NCBI GenBank assembly: GCA_034522155.1
Contig: JAXHLP010000001.1
Location: 248,001-312,000, forward strand
DNA: 64,000 nucleotides
Reading direction: 5' to 3'
From: Salinilacustrithrix sp034522155
GTDB lineage: Bacteria > Actinomycetota > Acidimicrobiia > Acidimicrobiales > Salinilacustritrichaceae
Part shown: in pieces, positions 1 through 7,950 of the stretch
Position numbering within the stretch: position 1 is the stretch's first letter
Layout: every line of letters begins with the position of its first letter
Notes under the pieces: model-generated
Database searches by the model: none
What the model was told of the DNA's origin: nothing
What the model saw: only the letters and a program-made list of their open reading frames with translations
Program-made: the position numbers and the translations under genes

Positions 1-372
1 ATCGCCGTGGAGGCGACGCACACCGGTCACATCGAGAAATGCCTCGTCGAGACTGAGCGGTTCGACGAGCGGGGTATACGACCGGAACACGTCCATGATC
101 CGACCCGACACCTCCGCGTAGTGGGCCAGATCGCCGGGCAGGAACACCGCGTGAGCGCACAGGCGCTGGGCCCGCATGGACGGCATCGCCGAACGGATGC
201 CGTAGACGCGGGCCTCGTAGGACGCGGCGGCCACCACGCCCCGCGCCGACGAGCCCCCGACGATGACCGGCTTCCCCAGCAGCTCGGGCCGGCGGCGCTG
301 CTCGATCGACGCGTAGAACGCGTCCATGTCGACGTGGAGGATCGTCCGGGGTCCGGCCTCCGTCGATGCCAT
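1..372 (-). CDS. dinB: DNA polymerase IV (Y family), N-terminal part, cut by window edge
   Basis: The reading frame is open from an ATG at 370-372 to the left edge, giving the first 124 residues. The N terminus has HVDMDAFYASIEQRR, then GVVAAASYEAR and the palm motif PLSLDEAFLDVTG, which are hallmark Y-family polymerase sequences including the metal-binding acidic residues (DMD and DE). DinB enzymes carry out error-prone translesion synthesis across damaged template. The Nudix gene ends 4 bp upstream on the same strand, so the two are probably co-transcribed, pairing damage tolerance with possible nucleotide-pool cleaning. The C-terminal little-finger domain and beta-clamp motif lie outside the window. 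Confidence 0.95.
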   Translation of the reverse strand, partial: MASTEAGPRTILHVDMDAFYASIEQRRRPELLGKPVIVGGSSARGVVAAASYEARVYGIRSAMPSMRAQRLCAHAVFLPGDLAHYAEVSGRIMDVFRSYTPLVEPLSLDEAFLDVTGVRRLHGD

Positions 373-376
373 CAGA

Positions 377-865
377 TCAACCGAGCCGCACGACCAAGGC
401 GTCGACACGGGCTCCGCCCACGACCCGGTAGCGGTACCGGCGGGAGTCGGACCAGCGTTCGCCGAGCCAGGCCAGCATCGGCTCGCGGGCCGGGACCCAC
501 GACGTGTCGAGGCAGGTGCGACACCCGTCGAGATCGACCCAGGCTGCGTCGACCACGATGCCATCGGGGTCGTCGACGGTGACGGCGCCCGCGAACTCCA
601 CGGCCCGGTGGACCTCGACCTCGAGGGTCCAGCCGAGGTCAGGCGCCTCGGCCGAGACGGTCCACAGCGGGCCTTCCCACGCCGACACCGTGATCCCGGT
701 CTCCTCCTCGACCTCCCGGGTGAGCCCCTCGATGATCTCCTCGCCCGGGTCGACGACGCCACCCGGTGTGGTCCAGTCGAGCGACCCGTCGCGCCGTTGG
801 TTCTGCACGAGCAGGAGACGGCCGTCGGCCTCGATCAGTCCCCCGGCGACGGTCCATGCGCGCAC
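377..865 (-). CDS. Nudix hydrolase
   Basis: A 162-residue protein read from GTG at 863-865. A perfect Nudix box (G-x5-E-x7-REVEEETGI) spans about residues 36-58 and follows a WTTPGG segment. Nudix enzymes hydrolyse nucleoside diphosphates linked to another group, using Mg2+ held by the REVEE glutamates; the substrate here cannot be told. The longer in-frame upstream extension is arginine-rich and lacks similarity, so I place the start at GTG. A CAGACT box sits 6 nt before it, fitting a leaderless transcript. The gene ends 4 bp before dinB, probably one operon. Confidence 0.9.
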   Translation of the reverse strand: MRAWTVAGGLIEADGRLLLVQNQRRDGSLDWTTPGGVVDPGEEIIEGLTREVEEETGITVSAWEGPLWTVSAEAPDLGWTLEVEVHRAVEFAGAVTVDDPDGIVVDAAWVDLDGCRTCLDTSWVPAREPMLAWLGERWSDSRRYRYRVVGGARVDALVVRLG

Positions 866-927
866 GCCCTCAGTCTGGCACCGAGCCGCAGTGCCACCCC
901 GCCCATCCCATGGTGCAGTATCGACCC

Positions 928-1713
928 ATGGCGGAAGCCGCGTGGTACCCGGACCTCGAACGCACCGGCTGGCTGCGCTACTGGGACGGAACCCGGTGGA
1001 CCGACCATCGGGCACCGATGCCGCCCCCGAGCGGGTTCCCGGTGCAGGGCCCGCCTCCGCGCCGTTCACCGATCGACGCCGAACTCGCGGCCTCCGGCAA
1101 CGCCCGGACCGCCATCATGGTGTACGGGGCGGTGCTGGCCCTCACCGCGCCGCTCAACGCGGTGGTCATGGCCCAACTCCGCGACCTGATCGAGCAGTTC
1201 TTCGACGCCTCCGACAGCGCCGATCCCGAGACGTTCGGGACCTCGTGGGGTATCGGGTTCACCCTCGTCAGCGGTGTGTCCCAGCTCCTGAGCATGGCGG
1301 TGCTCGCCGCCGGGATCTACTTCGTCATCTGGGTGTACCGAGCCTCGGCCACCGCACGGGACCTCGACTATCCGCAGCAGTGGTCCCAGGTGTGGGCCTG
1401 GCTCGGCTTCATCGTCCCGATCATGAACCTCTTCGTCCCGTACCAGATGCTGCGGGACGCGCTCTCGTCCGGTACCGCCGATCGGGGCCGATCCGTCCTG
1501 ATCCGCTGGTGGGCATGCTTCCTGGGCGCCTCCGTCTCCGGCTTCTCCGTGTTGCCCATGGGCATCGCGGGCGTCGATGTCGCCGTCTGGATCCTGGCCG
1601 TGATCTCGGCGATCTGCTGGCTCGGCGTGGGGCTGCTCGGGCGCACCCTGGTCGACACGATCGCCGACGACCACCGACGCGCCACCGACGCCCGCTCCCG
1701 ATCGTCCGTGTGA
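928..1713 (+). CDS. DUF2510/DUF4328 membrane protein
   Basis: A 261-residue protein starting at ATG 928. The N terminus (AAWYPDLERTGWLRYWDGTRWTDH) is a DUF2510 cytoplasmic WYPD...RYWDG..W module, followed by a proline-rich linker and a DUF4328-type membrane region with several hydrophobic helices (about residues 65-85, 110-140, 155-180, 195-240). Such proteins are common in actinobacteria and have no defined biochemical role. A CAGTAT box lies 6 nt upstream of the start, consistent with leaderless transcription. It is divergent from the nudix-dinB operon and convergent with coaA. Confidence 0.85.
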   Translation: MAEAAWYPDLERTGWLRYWDGTRWTDHRAPMPPPSGFPVQGPPPRRSPIDAELAASGNARTAIMVYGAVLALTAPLNAVVMAQLRDLIEQFFDASDSADPETFGTSWGIGFTLVSGVSQLLSMAVLAAGIYFVIWVYRASATARDLDYPQQWSQVWAWLGFIVPIMNLFVPYQMLRDALSSGTADRGRSVLIRWWACFLGASVSGFSVLPMGIAGVDVAVWILAVISAICWLGVGLLGRTLVDTIADDHRRATDARSRSSV

Positions 1714-1742
1714 GCTTGGCGCCGCCACGTACGGGCACGAAC

Positions 1743-1876
1743 GCGCCGATGGGCGCGTTCGATCAGCCAGGACGCGCGAACGCGCCGAACCTCGAAGTGG
1801 CATGGCCGACCCTTCCGCCGAGGGTCGCGCCGGTCGGCGCGTTCGACCACCAGGGACGCGCGTGCGCGCCGATCCT
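1743..1876. repeat. Two-copy palindromic intergenic repeat
   Basis: The 293-bp gap between the convergent DUF4328 and coaA genes (1714-2006) contains no supportable gene. It holds two ~50-bp copies (1743-1792 and 1827-1876) that match at about 41 of 50 positions. In copy 1, GGCGCGTTCG is followed 15 nt later by its inverse CGAACGCGCC, giving a strong hairpin; copy 2 keeps a weaker version. The location between two converging stop codons suggests a transcription-terminating or mobile palindromic repeat, but this is inference. Confidence 0.7.
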
Positions 1877-2006
1877 TCCGACCCCGCTCCCGGTCGGTGA
1901 GGAGGCACCCAGCGCTCCCCTCGCAGACGTGGGTCAAGCCGTCGGCAGCTCGCTCGGCTCGGTGGTGCGATCCCAGTCGGCAAGCTGCTCCATCGTGATG
2001 GAGAGG

Positions 2007-2948
2007 TCAGCGGAGACGGAGGCGGACGCGGCGCACGTGGTGGTCCGCCCCCTTCTCGAGGACGAGGTCGGCGCGGTCTCGGGTGGGGAGCACGTTCTCG
2101 TGGAGGTTGGGCAGGTTGACCGTGGCCCACACGTCGCGGGCGAGGTGCTCGGCCGTGGCGTCGTCGAGGGTCGAGAAGCGGTGGAAGAACGCGCCTTCGT
2201 CGGCCCGTGCCCCAGCCACCAGGGTCAGGAACCGCTGGAGGTACCACTCCTCGACGTCGGCCTCATCGGCGTCGACGTAGACCGAGAAGTCGAAGAAGTC
2301 GGACACGAAGACCGACGGCGCGTGGTCGGACGTGGGCGGGACCTGCAACACGTTGAGTCCCTCGACGATGACGATGTCGGGCTGATCGACCACCTGGTGC
2401 TCGTCGTCCACGACGTCGTAGACCACGTGGCTGTACACCGGAACCGTCAGCTCGGGCCGGCCGGCCTTGAGGTCGGCGAGGAAGCGCACCAGTGCGGGCG
2501 TGTCGTAGCTCTCGGGGAAGCCCTTGCGCTGGAACAGCCCCTGCCGTTCGAGCTCGGCGTTGGGGAGCAGGAACCCGTCGGTGGTGACGAGGTCGACACG
2601 TCGACGCTCGAGCCCGCGGGCCAGCAGGGTCTGCAGCACACGGGAGGTCGTGGACTTGCCGACCGCCACGGAGCCACCGACGCCGATGACGAAGGGGACG
2701 TGGGGACGGAACCGGCCGAGGAACGCGCCCGTCGCGTCGTGGAGCGACCGGGTGACCCCGGCCCGCAGGTGCAAGAGGCGGGCCAGCGGGACGTACACGT
2801 GCTCGACCTCGGCCATCGAGAGGTCTTCGTTGATGCCGGCCAGCGCCTCGAGGTCGTCCTCCGCGATCGGCACCGACTCGTGCGCCCGCAGTGCCGCCCA
2901 CTCGTCCCGATCGAAGATGCGTTCGCCCCACCGTTCGTCGCTCACCAC
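2007..2948 (-). CDS. coaA: Type I pantothenate kinase
   Basis: A 313-residue protein when started at GTG 2946-2948, matching the usual ~312-316 residues of bacterial CoaA. The P-loop GGSVAVGKST lies at residues 91-100, followed by TTDGFLLPN, KGFPESYD, YSHVVYDVV and a final VRLRLR region, all typical of type I PanK. It phosphorylates pantothenate with ATP, the committed step of coenzyme A synthesis, in the cytoplasm. A second GTG directly follows and an upstream ATG at 3014 is possible, but the extra residues look non-coding. It is monocistronic here and divergent from a small membrane-protein gene. Confidence 0.95.
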   Translation of the reverse strand: MVSDERWGERIFDRDEWAALRAHESVPIAEDDLEALAGINEDLSMAEVEHVYVPLARLLHLRAGVTRSLHDATGAFLGRFRPHVPFVIGVGGSVAVGKSTTSRVLQTLLARGLERRRVDLVTTDGFLLPNAELERQGLFQRKGFPESYDTPALVRFLADLKAGRPELTVPVYSHVVYDVVDDEHQVVDQPDIVIVEGLNVLQVPPTSDHAPSVFVSDFFDFSVYVDADEADVEEWYLQRFLTLVAGARADEGAFFHRFSTLDDATAEHLARDVWATVNLPNLHENVLPTRDRADLVLEKGADHHVRRVRLRLR

Positions 2949-3058
2949 TGCATCTTGCTGCCCGCTGACCACTCGGTCGCAACCCGGGCCCACGGCTCGT
3001 CGGGCGGCGTTCATGCCGCGGCTGGGGTGTGACCGACGGGCACACGTACGCTCGAGCC

Positions 3059-3394
3059 GTGACCGGACCCTCCGCCCCGGGGCCCTCCCCCGCCGGGCCG
3101 CCTCCCGACGAGCACGACTACGCGCCCTCCGCCCTGCCCTCGACCGGTGCTCGAGTGCTGGCATTCGCCTCGATCCTCGTCGCCGGACTGTGCGGCGGGC
3201 TGATCGGCTATGCGATCGTCGACCTGCAGTGCGACGGAGACTGCACCGTGCTCGCCGGCCTCGTTGGCGTCGCGGGGGCCGTCGTCTTCGCCGTCGGCGT
3301 CGGCATCGTCGCGGTGCTCGCCATGCGCGCCATGGCCGAGTGGCGGGTCATCGAGGCCACACGCGGGGCCGGCGAACGCGACGAGCGCTCCTGA
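3059..3394 (+). CDS. Small membrane protein, unknown function
   Basis: About 111 residues from GTG 3059 (an in-frame GTG at 3029 would add ten). A proline-rich N terminus precedes two hydrophobic helices, about residues 32-56 and 65-92, and a charged C terminus (RAMAEWRVIEATRG). A TACGCT box ends 6 nt before GTG 3059, which favours that start and leaderless transcription. I recognise no family. It is followed, convergently, by the L,D-transpeptidase gene. Confidence 0.65.
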   Translation: MTGPSAPGPSPAGPPPDEHDYAPSALPSTGARVLAFASILVAGLCGGLIGYAIVDLQCDGDCTVLAGLVGVAGAVVFAVGVGIVAVLAMRAMAEWRVIEATRGAGERDERS

Positions 3395-3437
3395 CCGACC
3401 GGCCGGACCAGGAATTCGTCGGGCGGCGCCAGACTCG

Positions 3438-4202
3438 TCAGGCGATGATCTCGACGGGAACCCCGAGTGGCAGGCCGACGTCCTCGACCATGCGGGAGAT
3501 GGTGGCGTTCTCTATGCGGATGCAGCCGTGGCTGACCTCGGTCCCGATCAGCTCCGGCTGGTTGGTGCCGTGGATGCCGATGACACCGTCGCCACCGGCG
3601 AAGCTGGTGAGCACGTTGGAGAAGCCCGACAGGCCGTAGGCGTAGGTGCCATAGGGCCCGTTGGGGGACGGCGGCTGGAGGAGCTCCTTGATGTAGTACG
3701 TGCCACCCGGCGTGGGTGTGTCCTGGGTGCCGACGCCGATCGCCGTCGCGAGCATCTCGGTCCCGCCCTTGTAGAGCCGGAGCTCGAACCCGCTGAGATC
3801 GATCTCCATCTTGTAGTCGTGCCCGGTGAGGGAGACGTCCTCGGCATCGACCCAGCCCGTCGACCCGTTCGGTCGGACCGGGAGCTGGACCAGGTGACGA
3901 CCGTCGGGGCGCACCGCCTCCTCTTCCACCACGAAGACGAGGTTGCCGGTGGTCTCGTCGCGACGGTCGAGCTCGCGCTCGGCCTCGGTGGCGTCCTCGG
4001 AGTCATACACGTCGATCACGTCGACCTCGGCCCGAGCCACGACCGTCTCGTAGGCGGGCGCCGTCGTCGTGGTCGTCGCTTCAGTCGTGGTGGTCGATTC
4101 GGTGGTGGTGGTCGTGGCCGCCTCGTCGTCGCTGCCGCTGCACGCAACGACGGTGAACAGCAGAAGCGCGAGCGCGGGACGGACGGGGGTGGAAGCACGC
4201 AC
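3438..4202 (-). CDS. L,D-transpeptidase (YkuD) lipoprotein
   Basis: A 254-residue protein from GTG 4200-4202. It begins with a signal peptide ending in a lipobox-like TVVAC, then a threonine/glutamate-rich low-complexity linker, a short SH3-like stretch (TGWVDAEDV) and a YkuD catalytic domain with HGTN at about 211 and SHGCIRI at 224-230; Cys227 and His225 are the expected catalytic residues. L,D-transpeptidases form 3-3 crosslinks in peptidoglycan outside the membrane. A TACCGT box lies 7 nt upstream of the start. The longer in-frame upstream extension is arginine-rich and rejected. Confidence 0.9.
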   Translation of the reverse strand: MRASTPVRPALALLLFTVVACSGSDDEAATTTTTESTTTTEATTTTTAPAYETVVARAEVDVIDVYDSEDATEAERELDRRDETTGNLVFVVEEEAVRPDGRHLVQLPVRPNGSTGWVDAEDVSLTGHDYKMEIDLSGFELRLYKGGTEMLATAIGVGTQDTPTPGGTYYIKELLQPPSPNGPYGTYAYGLSGFSNVLTSFAGGDGVIGIHGTNQPELIGTEVSHGCIRIENATISRMVEDVGLPLGVPVEIIA

Positions 4203-4306
4203 GGACAAAACGGTATCCCGCGCGCCGCCCCGGAAGGGCGCTGCGGACAGACGCCCGGAAAGCGCTCCGTCGGCCGGCAGTTCACCGGCCGGTACCGTCC
4301 CCCATC

Positions 4307-5128
4307 GTGACCGCGGACGCCGACCCGGCAACCCTGCGCGACCTCGCCGTCGCCTGCGCCACGGAGGCGGGCGACCTGCTCGCCGACGCGCTCCACGAGG
4401 CGCGCACCACCGTGGCGAGCAAGTCGAGCGCAACCGACATGGTCACCGAGATGGACGCGGCCAGCGAGCGGCTGCTCGAAGCGCGCCTCATGGCCGCCCG
4501 ACCCGACGACACGATCGTCGGCGAGGAGGGCGCACACCGCGCCGGCACGAGCGGCGTGCGCTGGGTGGTCGATCCCCTCGACGGGACCACGAACTACCTG
4601 TACCGCATGCCGGGCTGGAACGTGTCGGTCGGTGCCGAGATCGGCGGCACGCCCGTGGCGGGCGCGGTCGTGATCCCCGGCTACGGCGACACCTTCGCCG
4701 CCGCCACCGGGCTGGGCGCCACCCACAACGGCGTGTCCATCGCCGTCGCCGATGCGCCACCGCTGGAACGCGCGCTCGTCGGCACGGGCTTCGCGTACGA
4801 CCCCGACACGCGCGCGGTCCAGGGTGCGGTGGTCTCTCGGCTGCTGCCCCGGGTCCGCGACGTGCGACGTGTGGGCGCCGCTGCGGGTGATCTGTGCGCG
4901 GTGGCCTGCGGTCGGCTCGACGGCTACTACGAGTCGGGCCTGGCTCCCTGGGACGAGTGCGCCGGAACCGTGATCGCCCGCGAGGCGGGGGCGCGCGTCG
5001 AGCGCCTCGCCGGCACGCCGCTGCCCGAACCCGTGACGGTGGCCGCTCCCCCGGCCCTGTGGGACGACCTCCTCGACGTCCTCCGGACCGCCGGCGCGCT
5101 CCACCCGGATCCGACCGAGTCGAGCTGA
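4307..5128 (+). CDS. suhB: Inositol monophosphatase family phosphatase
   Basis: A 273-residue protein from GTG 4307, preceded by TACCGT with an 8-nt gap (leaderless pattern). The family metal-binding set is complete: VGEE at about 71-74, WVVDPLDGTTNYLY at 86-99 and APWDECAG with Asp216. Members are Mg2+-dependent phosphatases acting on inositol phosphates, histidinol phosphate or similar. In actinobacteria they may feed inositol lipids, and a PimB-like glycosyltransferase lies elsewhere in this window, but the exact substrate cannot be assigned. It lies just upstream of the two-component operon on the same strand. Confidence 0.9.
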   Translation: MTADADPATLRDLAVACATEAGDLLADALHEARTTVASKSSATDMVTEMDAASERLLEARLMAARPDDTIVGEEGAHRAGTSGVRWVVDPLDGTTNYLYRMPGWNVSVGAEIGGTPVAGAVVIPGYGDTFAAATGLGATHNGVSIAVADAPPLERALVGTGFAYDPDTRAVQGAVVSRLLPRVRDVRRVGAAAGDLCAVACGRLDGYYESGLAPWDECAGTVIAREAGARVERLAGTPLPEPVTVAAPPALWDDLLDVLRTAGALHPDPTESS

Positions 5129-5160
5129 TCGAGCGGAGATGCCCACCTCGCGCCCGCTCC

Positions 5161-5859
5161 ATGAGGCACGATGTGTGGGTGGCTACCCGAATCCTCACGG
5201 TCGAGGATGACGAACGCATCCGCGCGGCGGTGAAGCTCGCCCTCGAGGACGAGGGATGGACCGTGGCCGAGGCGGACACCGGCGAAGTCGCCCTCGAAAC
5301 GTTCCAACGTGAGCCCGCCGACGTGGTGCTCATCGACATCATGCTCCCCGGCATCGACGGGTTCGAGGTCTGCCGGTCGATCCGGCGGATCTCCGACGTA
5401 CCGATCGTGATGGTCACCGCCCGGGCCGACACCCACGACGTGGTGGCCGGGCTCGAGGCCGGCGCCGACGACTACCTGACCAAGCCCTTCGCCCCGAAGG
5501 AGCTCTCGGCCCGCATCCGCGCCCTGCTCCGACGTAGCCGCGCCGGCGAGCCCGGCCACGCTCACCTGCGATTCGGCGATCTCGAGCTGATCCCCGACGA
5601 GGGCGTGGTCAAGCGCGACGACGATGAGGTGCATCTCACCAAGACCGAGTTCCGGCTCCTCACCGAGCTGGCGTCGTCGCCCGGTCGCGTCTTCTCCCGC
5701 GAGGTCCTCCTCGAACGGGTGTGGGGCTATGGCTACTTCGGTGACGGTCGCCTCGTCGACGTCCACATCCGGCGGCTGCGGACCAAGATCGAGGCCGATC
5801 CGGCCAACCCGAAGCACGTCGTGACCGTCCGAGGGCTGGGCTACAAGCTCCAGTCCTGA
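5161..5859 (+). CDS. mtrA: OmpR/PhoB-type response regulator, MtrA-like
   Basis: A receiver domain (TRILTVEDDE at the start, phospho-acceptor Asp59 in VLIDIMLPG, TAR and TKPF motifs) is followed by a winged-helix DNA-binding domain (VHLTKTEFRLL, VWGYGYFGDGRLVDVHIRRLR, VRGLGYKL). Length is 232 residues from ATG 5161. A Shine-Dalgarno-like GAGG points rather to GTG 5173, and GTG 5179 is also possible. The order regulator, histidine kinase, GerMN lipoprotein matches mtrA-mtrB-lpqB of Actinomycetota, which controls cell-wall and division genes; the assignment rests on this order plus domain content. The kinase starts 1 nt after the stop. Confidence 0.92.
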   Translation: MRHDVWVATRILTVEDDERIRAAVKLALEDEGWTVAEADTGEVALETFQREPADVVLIDIMLPGIDGFEVCRSIRRISDVPIVMVTARADTHDVVAGLEAGADDYLTKPFAPKELSARIRALLRRSRAGEPGHAHLRFGDLELIPDEGVVKRDDDEVHLTKTEFRLLTELASSPGRVFSREVLLERVWGYGYFGDGRLVDVHIRRLRTKIEADPANPKHVVTVRGLGYKLQS

Positions 5860-5860
5860 G

Positions 5861-7342
5861 ATGGCCGACCCGACGCCGGTCTCCCAGCACCGCCGACGGC
5901 TCCCCCGCCTCGGCCTCCGGACCCGTGTGATCCTGGCGTTCTCGATCGGCGCGCTCTTCCTCGCCCTCGTGCTGTCGGGCCTCGTGATGGGGGTCACCCG
6001 CTCCAACCTGGTCAACCAGCGCGAGGCCAGCGCCAACATCCGGGTCGCCACCAACGCCAACATCCTCAGCCCCCAGATCACGCCCGACTCGAACACCACC
6101 CAGATCCTGTCGTCGCTGCAGACGCCCGAGGGATCCCGACCGATCATGTTCCAGCGCCCGCTCGCGAAGGAAGGCGAGGAATGTGGTGCGGGGTGGAGCG
6201 CCCCCGACCCGGAGTACAGCTGCGAGACCCTGCCCGCGGAGATCCGTGAGTCCGTGCTGGCCGGCCAGCCGGCCAAGATGCGCTTCGTCGACCCGAACGG
6301 CGTCAAGAGCCTGGCCGTGGGCACCCCGGTCGCCGGCATCGAGGGCGCGTACTTCGAGATCGTGTCACTCGACTCGCTCGACGACACGTTGTCGTCGATC
6401 AGCTTCACCCTGTTCGGGGCCTCGGTCGCCACCGTGCTCGCCGGGGCAGCCTTCGGGTGGTACTCCGCCCGACGGATCCTCCGTCCGCTCGACGAGGTGG
6501 GCGCGGCCGCCCGTGCACTCGCTGGCGGCGATCTCGACGCCCGCATCCGCACTCTGGTCGACCCCGACCTCGAACCGATCATCACCTCGTTCAACGGTAT
6601 GGCCGGCAGCCTCGAAGACCGGATCGAGAAGGACGCCCAGTTCGCCTCCGACGTCTCCCACGAGCTCCGGTCGCCCCTCATGACCCTGCAAGCTTCCATC
6701 GAGGTGCTCGAGAACAACCGCGGCGACATGAACGAGCGCGCGCAGGCCGCGCTCGACCTGCTGGTCGACGATCTCGATCGGTTTCGCGCCCTCGTCGAGG
6801 ATCTCCTCGAGATCTCGCGATTCGACGCCGGGGTGATGCACCTCGAGCTCGACGAGGTACTGCTCGCCCAGTTCGTCGGTCACATCGTGCGTTCGGCCGG
6901 CTACCAGATACCCGTCGACGTCGACGAGGATGTCGCGGTGGACGAGGAGTTCGGCGACATCGTCACGGCGATCGACAAGCGCAGGATCGCCCGCGTGGTC
7001 TCCAACCTGCTCAGCAACGCCGACAAGTACGGCAACGGGCCGACCGCGGTCGCCATCGATGCCGACGACGACTGGGTGCGGATCATGGTCGACGATGCGG
7101 GCGAGGGCGTCGCCGAGGAGGATCGCGGCCGGATCTTCGAGCGGTTCAACCGGGCCACCCAGGCGGGACGTCGTGGCACGAGCACCGGCGTCGGGCTGGG
7201 ACTCGCCCTGGTCGACGAGCACGTCCAGCTCCACGGGGGTTCCGTCCGGGTCGAGGATGCGCCCGCCGGCGGCGCCCGCTTCGTGGTCCAGCTCCCTCGC
7301 GTCGAGCTCGACTTCGACGAGCACGACCTGGAGTTGGCATGA
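5861..7342 (+). CDS. mtrB: Sensor histidine kinase, MtrB-like
   Basis: A 493-residue membrane kinase. Transmembrane helices at about residues 22-46 and 172-202 flank an extracytoplasmic sensor region. A HAMP domain (ILRPLDEVGAAARALAGGDL), a dimerisation/phospho-acceptor domain with His267 in DVSHELRSPL, and a catalytic domain with N-box (NLLSNADKYG), DDAGEGV, FERFNRA and GVGLGLALV follow. It should phosphorylate the adjacent response regulator. It starts 1 nt after the regulator stop, and its own stop overlaps the next start by 4 nt (ATGA), so the three genes are one operon. Confidence 0.93.
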   Translation: MADPTPVSQHRRRLPRLGLRTRVILAFSIGALFLALVLSGLVMGVTRSNLVNQREASANIRVATNANILSPQITPDSNTTQILSSLQTPEGSRPIMFQRPLAKEGEECGAGWSAPDPEYSCETLPAEIRESVLAGQPAKMRFVDPNGVKSLAVGTPVAGIEGAYFEIVSLDSLDDTLSSISFTLFGASVATVLAGAAFGWYSARRILRPLDEVGAAARALAGGDLDARIRTLVDPDLEPIITSFNGMAGSLEDRIEKDAQFASDVSHELRSPLMTLQASIEVLENNRGDMNERAQAALDLLVDDLDRFRALVEDLLEISRFDAGVMHLELDEVLLAQFVGHIVRSAGYQIPVDVDEDVAVDEEFGDIVTAIDKRRIARVVSNLLSNADKYGNGPTAVAIDADDDWVRIMVDDAGEGVAEEDRGRIFERFNRATQAGRRGTSTGVGLGLALVDEHVQLHGGSVRVEDAPAGGARFVVQLPRVELDFDEHDLELA

Positions 7343-7950
7343 GGCTCCGAGTCCGCATGCTCGCCGTGGCGCTGCTCGCGCTCTCGGTCGCGGTCGGGGC
7401 GTGCACGGTGTCGACCAACGAGGAACCGGTCGAGGTCAGCAGCGAGCTGTTCGAGCCGCTGCTGACCACCACCTCGTCGACGACCACGACCCTCCCCGGG
7501 GATGCCACCAAGGAAGTGACCGAGTACTTCATCCGGACCATCGACAACACCTCCGAGCTCACCCCAGTCAGTCGCGAGGTCGCGATCGACGAGACGGTGC
7601 AGGGCATCCTGAACGACCTCTTCTCCCGCCGGCCCGACACCGACGGCGACGACCGAACGGAGGAGGAGGGGCTGTCGTCGGCCATCCCCGAAGGCGCCGA
7701 GCTCGCCTCGGCCACGGTCCAGCCCGGTACGTCCACACTCGTGGTCGATGTCCGGGGCGTCATCGGCGACATCCAGGGCTCCAGCCTGACCAACGCGCTC
7801 GCCCAGATCGTGTGGACCGCGACCGAGAGCGACGACGTCGACGACGTGACGTTCCAGAACGACGGGCAGAAGGTCGCGGCGCTGACGGTCTCCGGCGAGA
7901 ACACCGAGGAGCCGGTCGATCGACGCGACTACCCCCGCACGCTCTCCTGA
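7339..7950 (+). CDS. lpqB: GerMN-domain lipoprotein, LpqB-like
   Basis: A 203-residue protein whose ATG at 7339 overlaps the kinase stop. A signal peptide ends in a lipobox (VAVGAC), then a serine/threonine-rich linker, then a GerMN-type domain (ATKEVTEYFIR...GILNDLFSRRP...LVVDV...LAQIVWTATE). LpqB of actinobacteria is a lipoprotein that modulates MtrB; this protein is shorter than typical LpqB (~580 residues) and has only the GerMN part, so a reduced version is likely. It converges with pfkA with no gap between the stop codons. Confidence 0.82.
   Translation: MRLRVRMLAVALLALSVAVGACTVSTNEEPVEVSSELFEPLLTTTSSTTTTLPGDATKEVTEYFIRTIDNTSELTPVSREVAIDETVQGILNDLFSRRPDTDGDDRTEEEGLSSAIPEGAELASATVQPGTSTLVVDVRGVIGDIQGSSLTNALAQIVWTATESDDVDDVTFQNDGQKVAALTVSGENTEEPVDRRDYPRTLS

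Noticed and set aside
504..3032. Very long open frames on the opposite strand of coaA and other genes (for example 504-3032 plus, 38149-38853 plus)
   Set aside because: High GC gives long spurious frames; the complementary strand carries clear family motifs instead.
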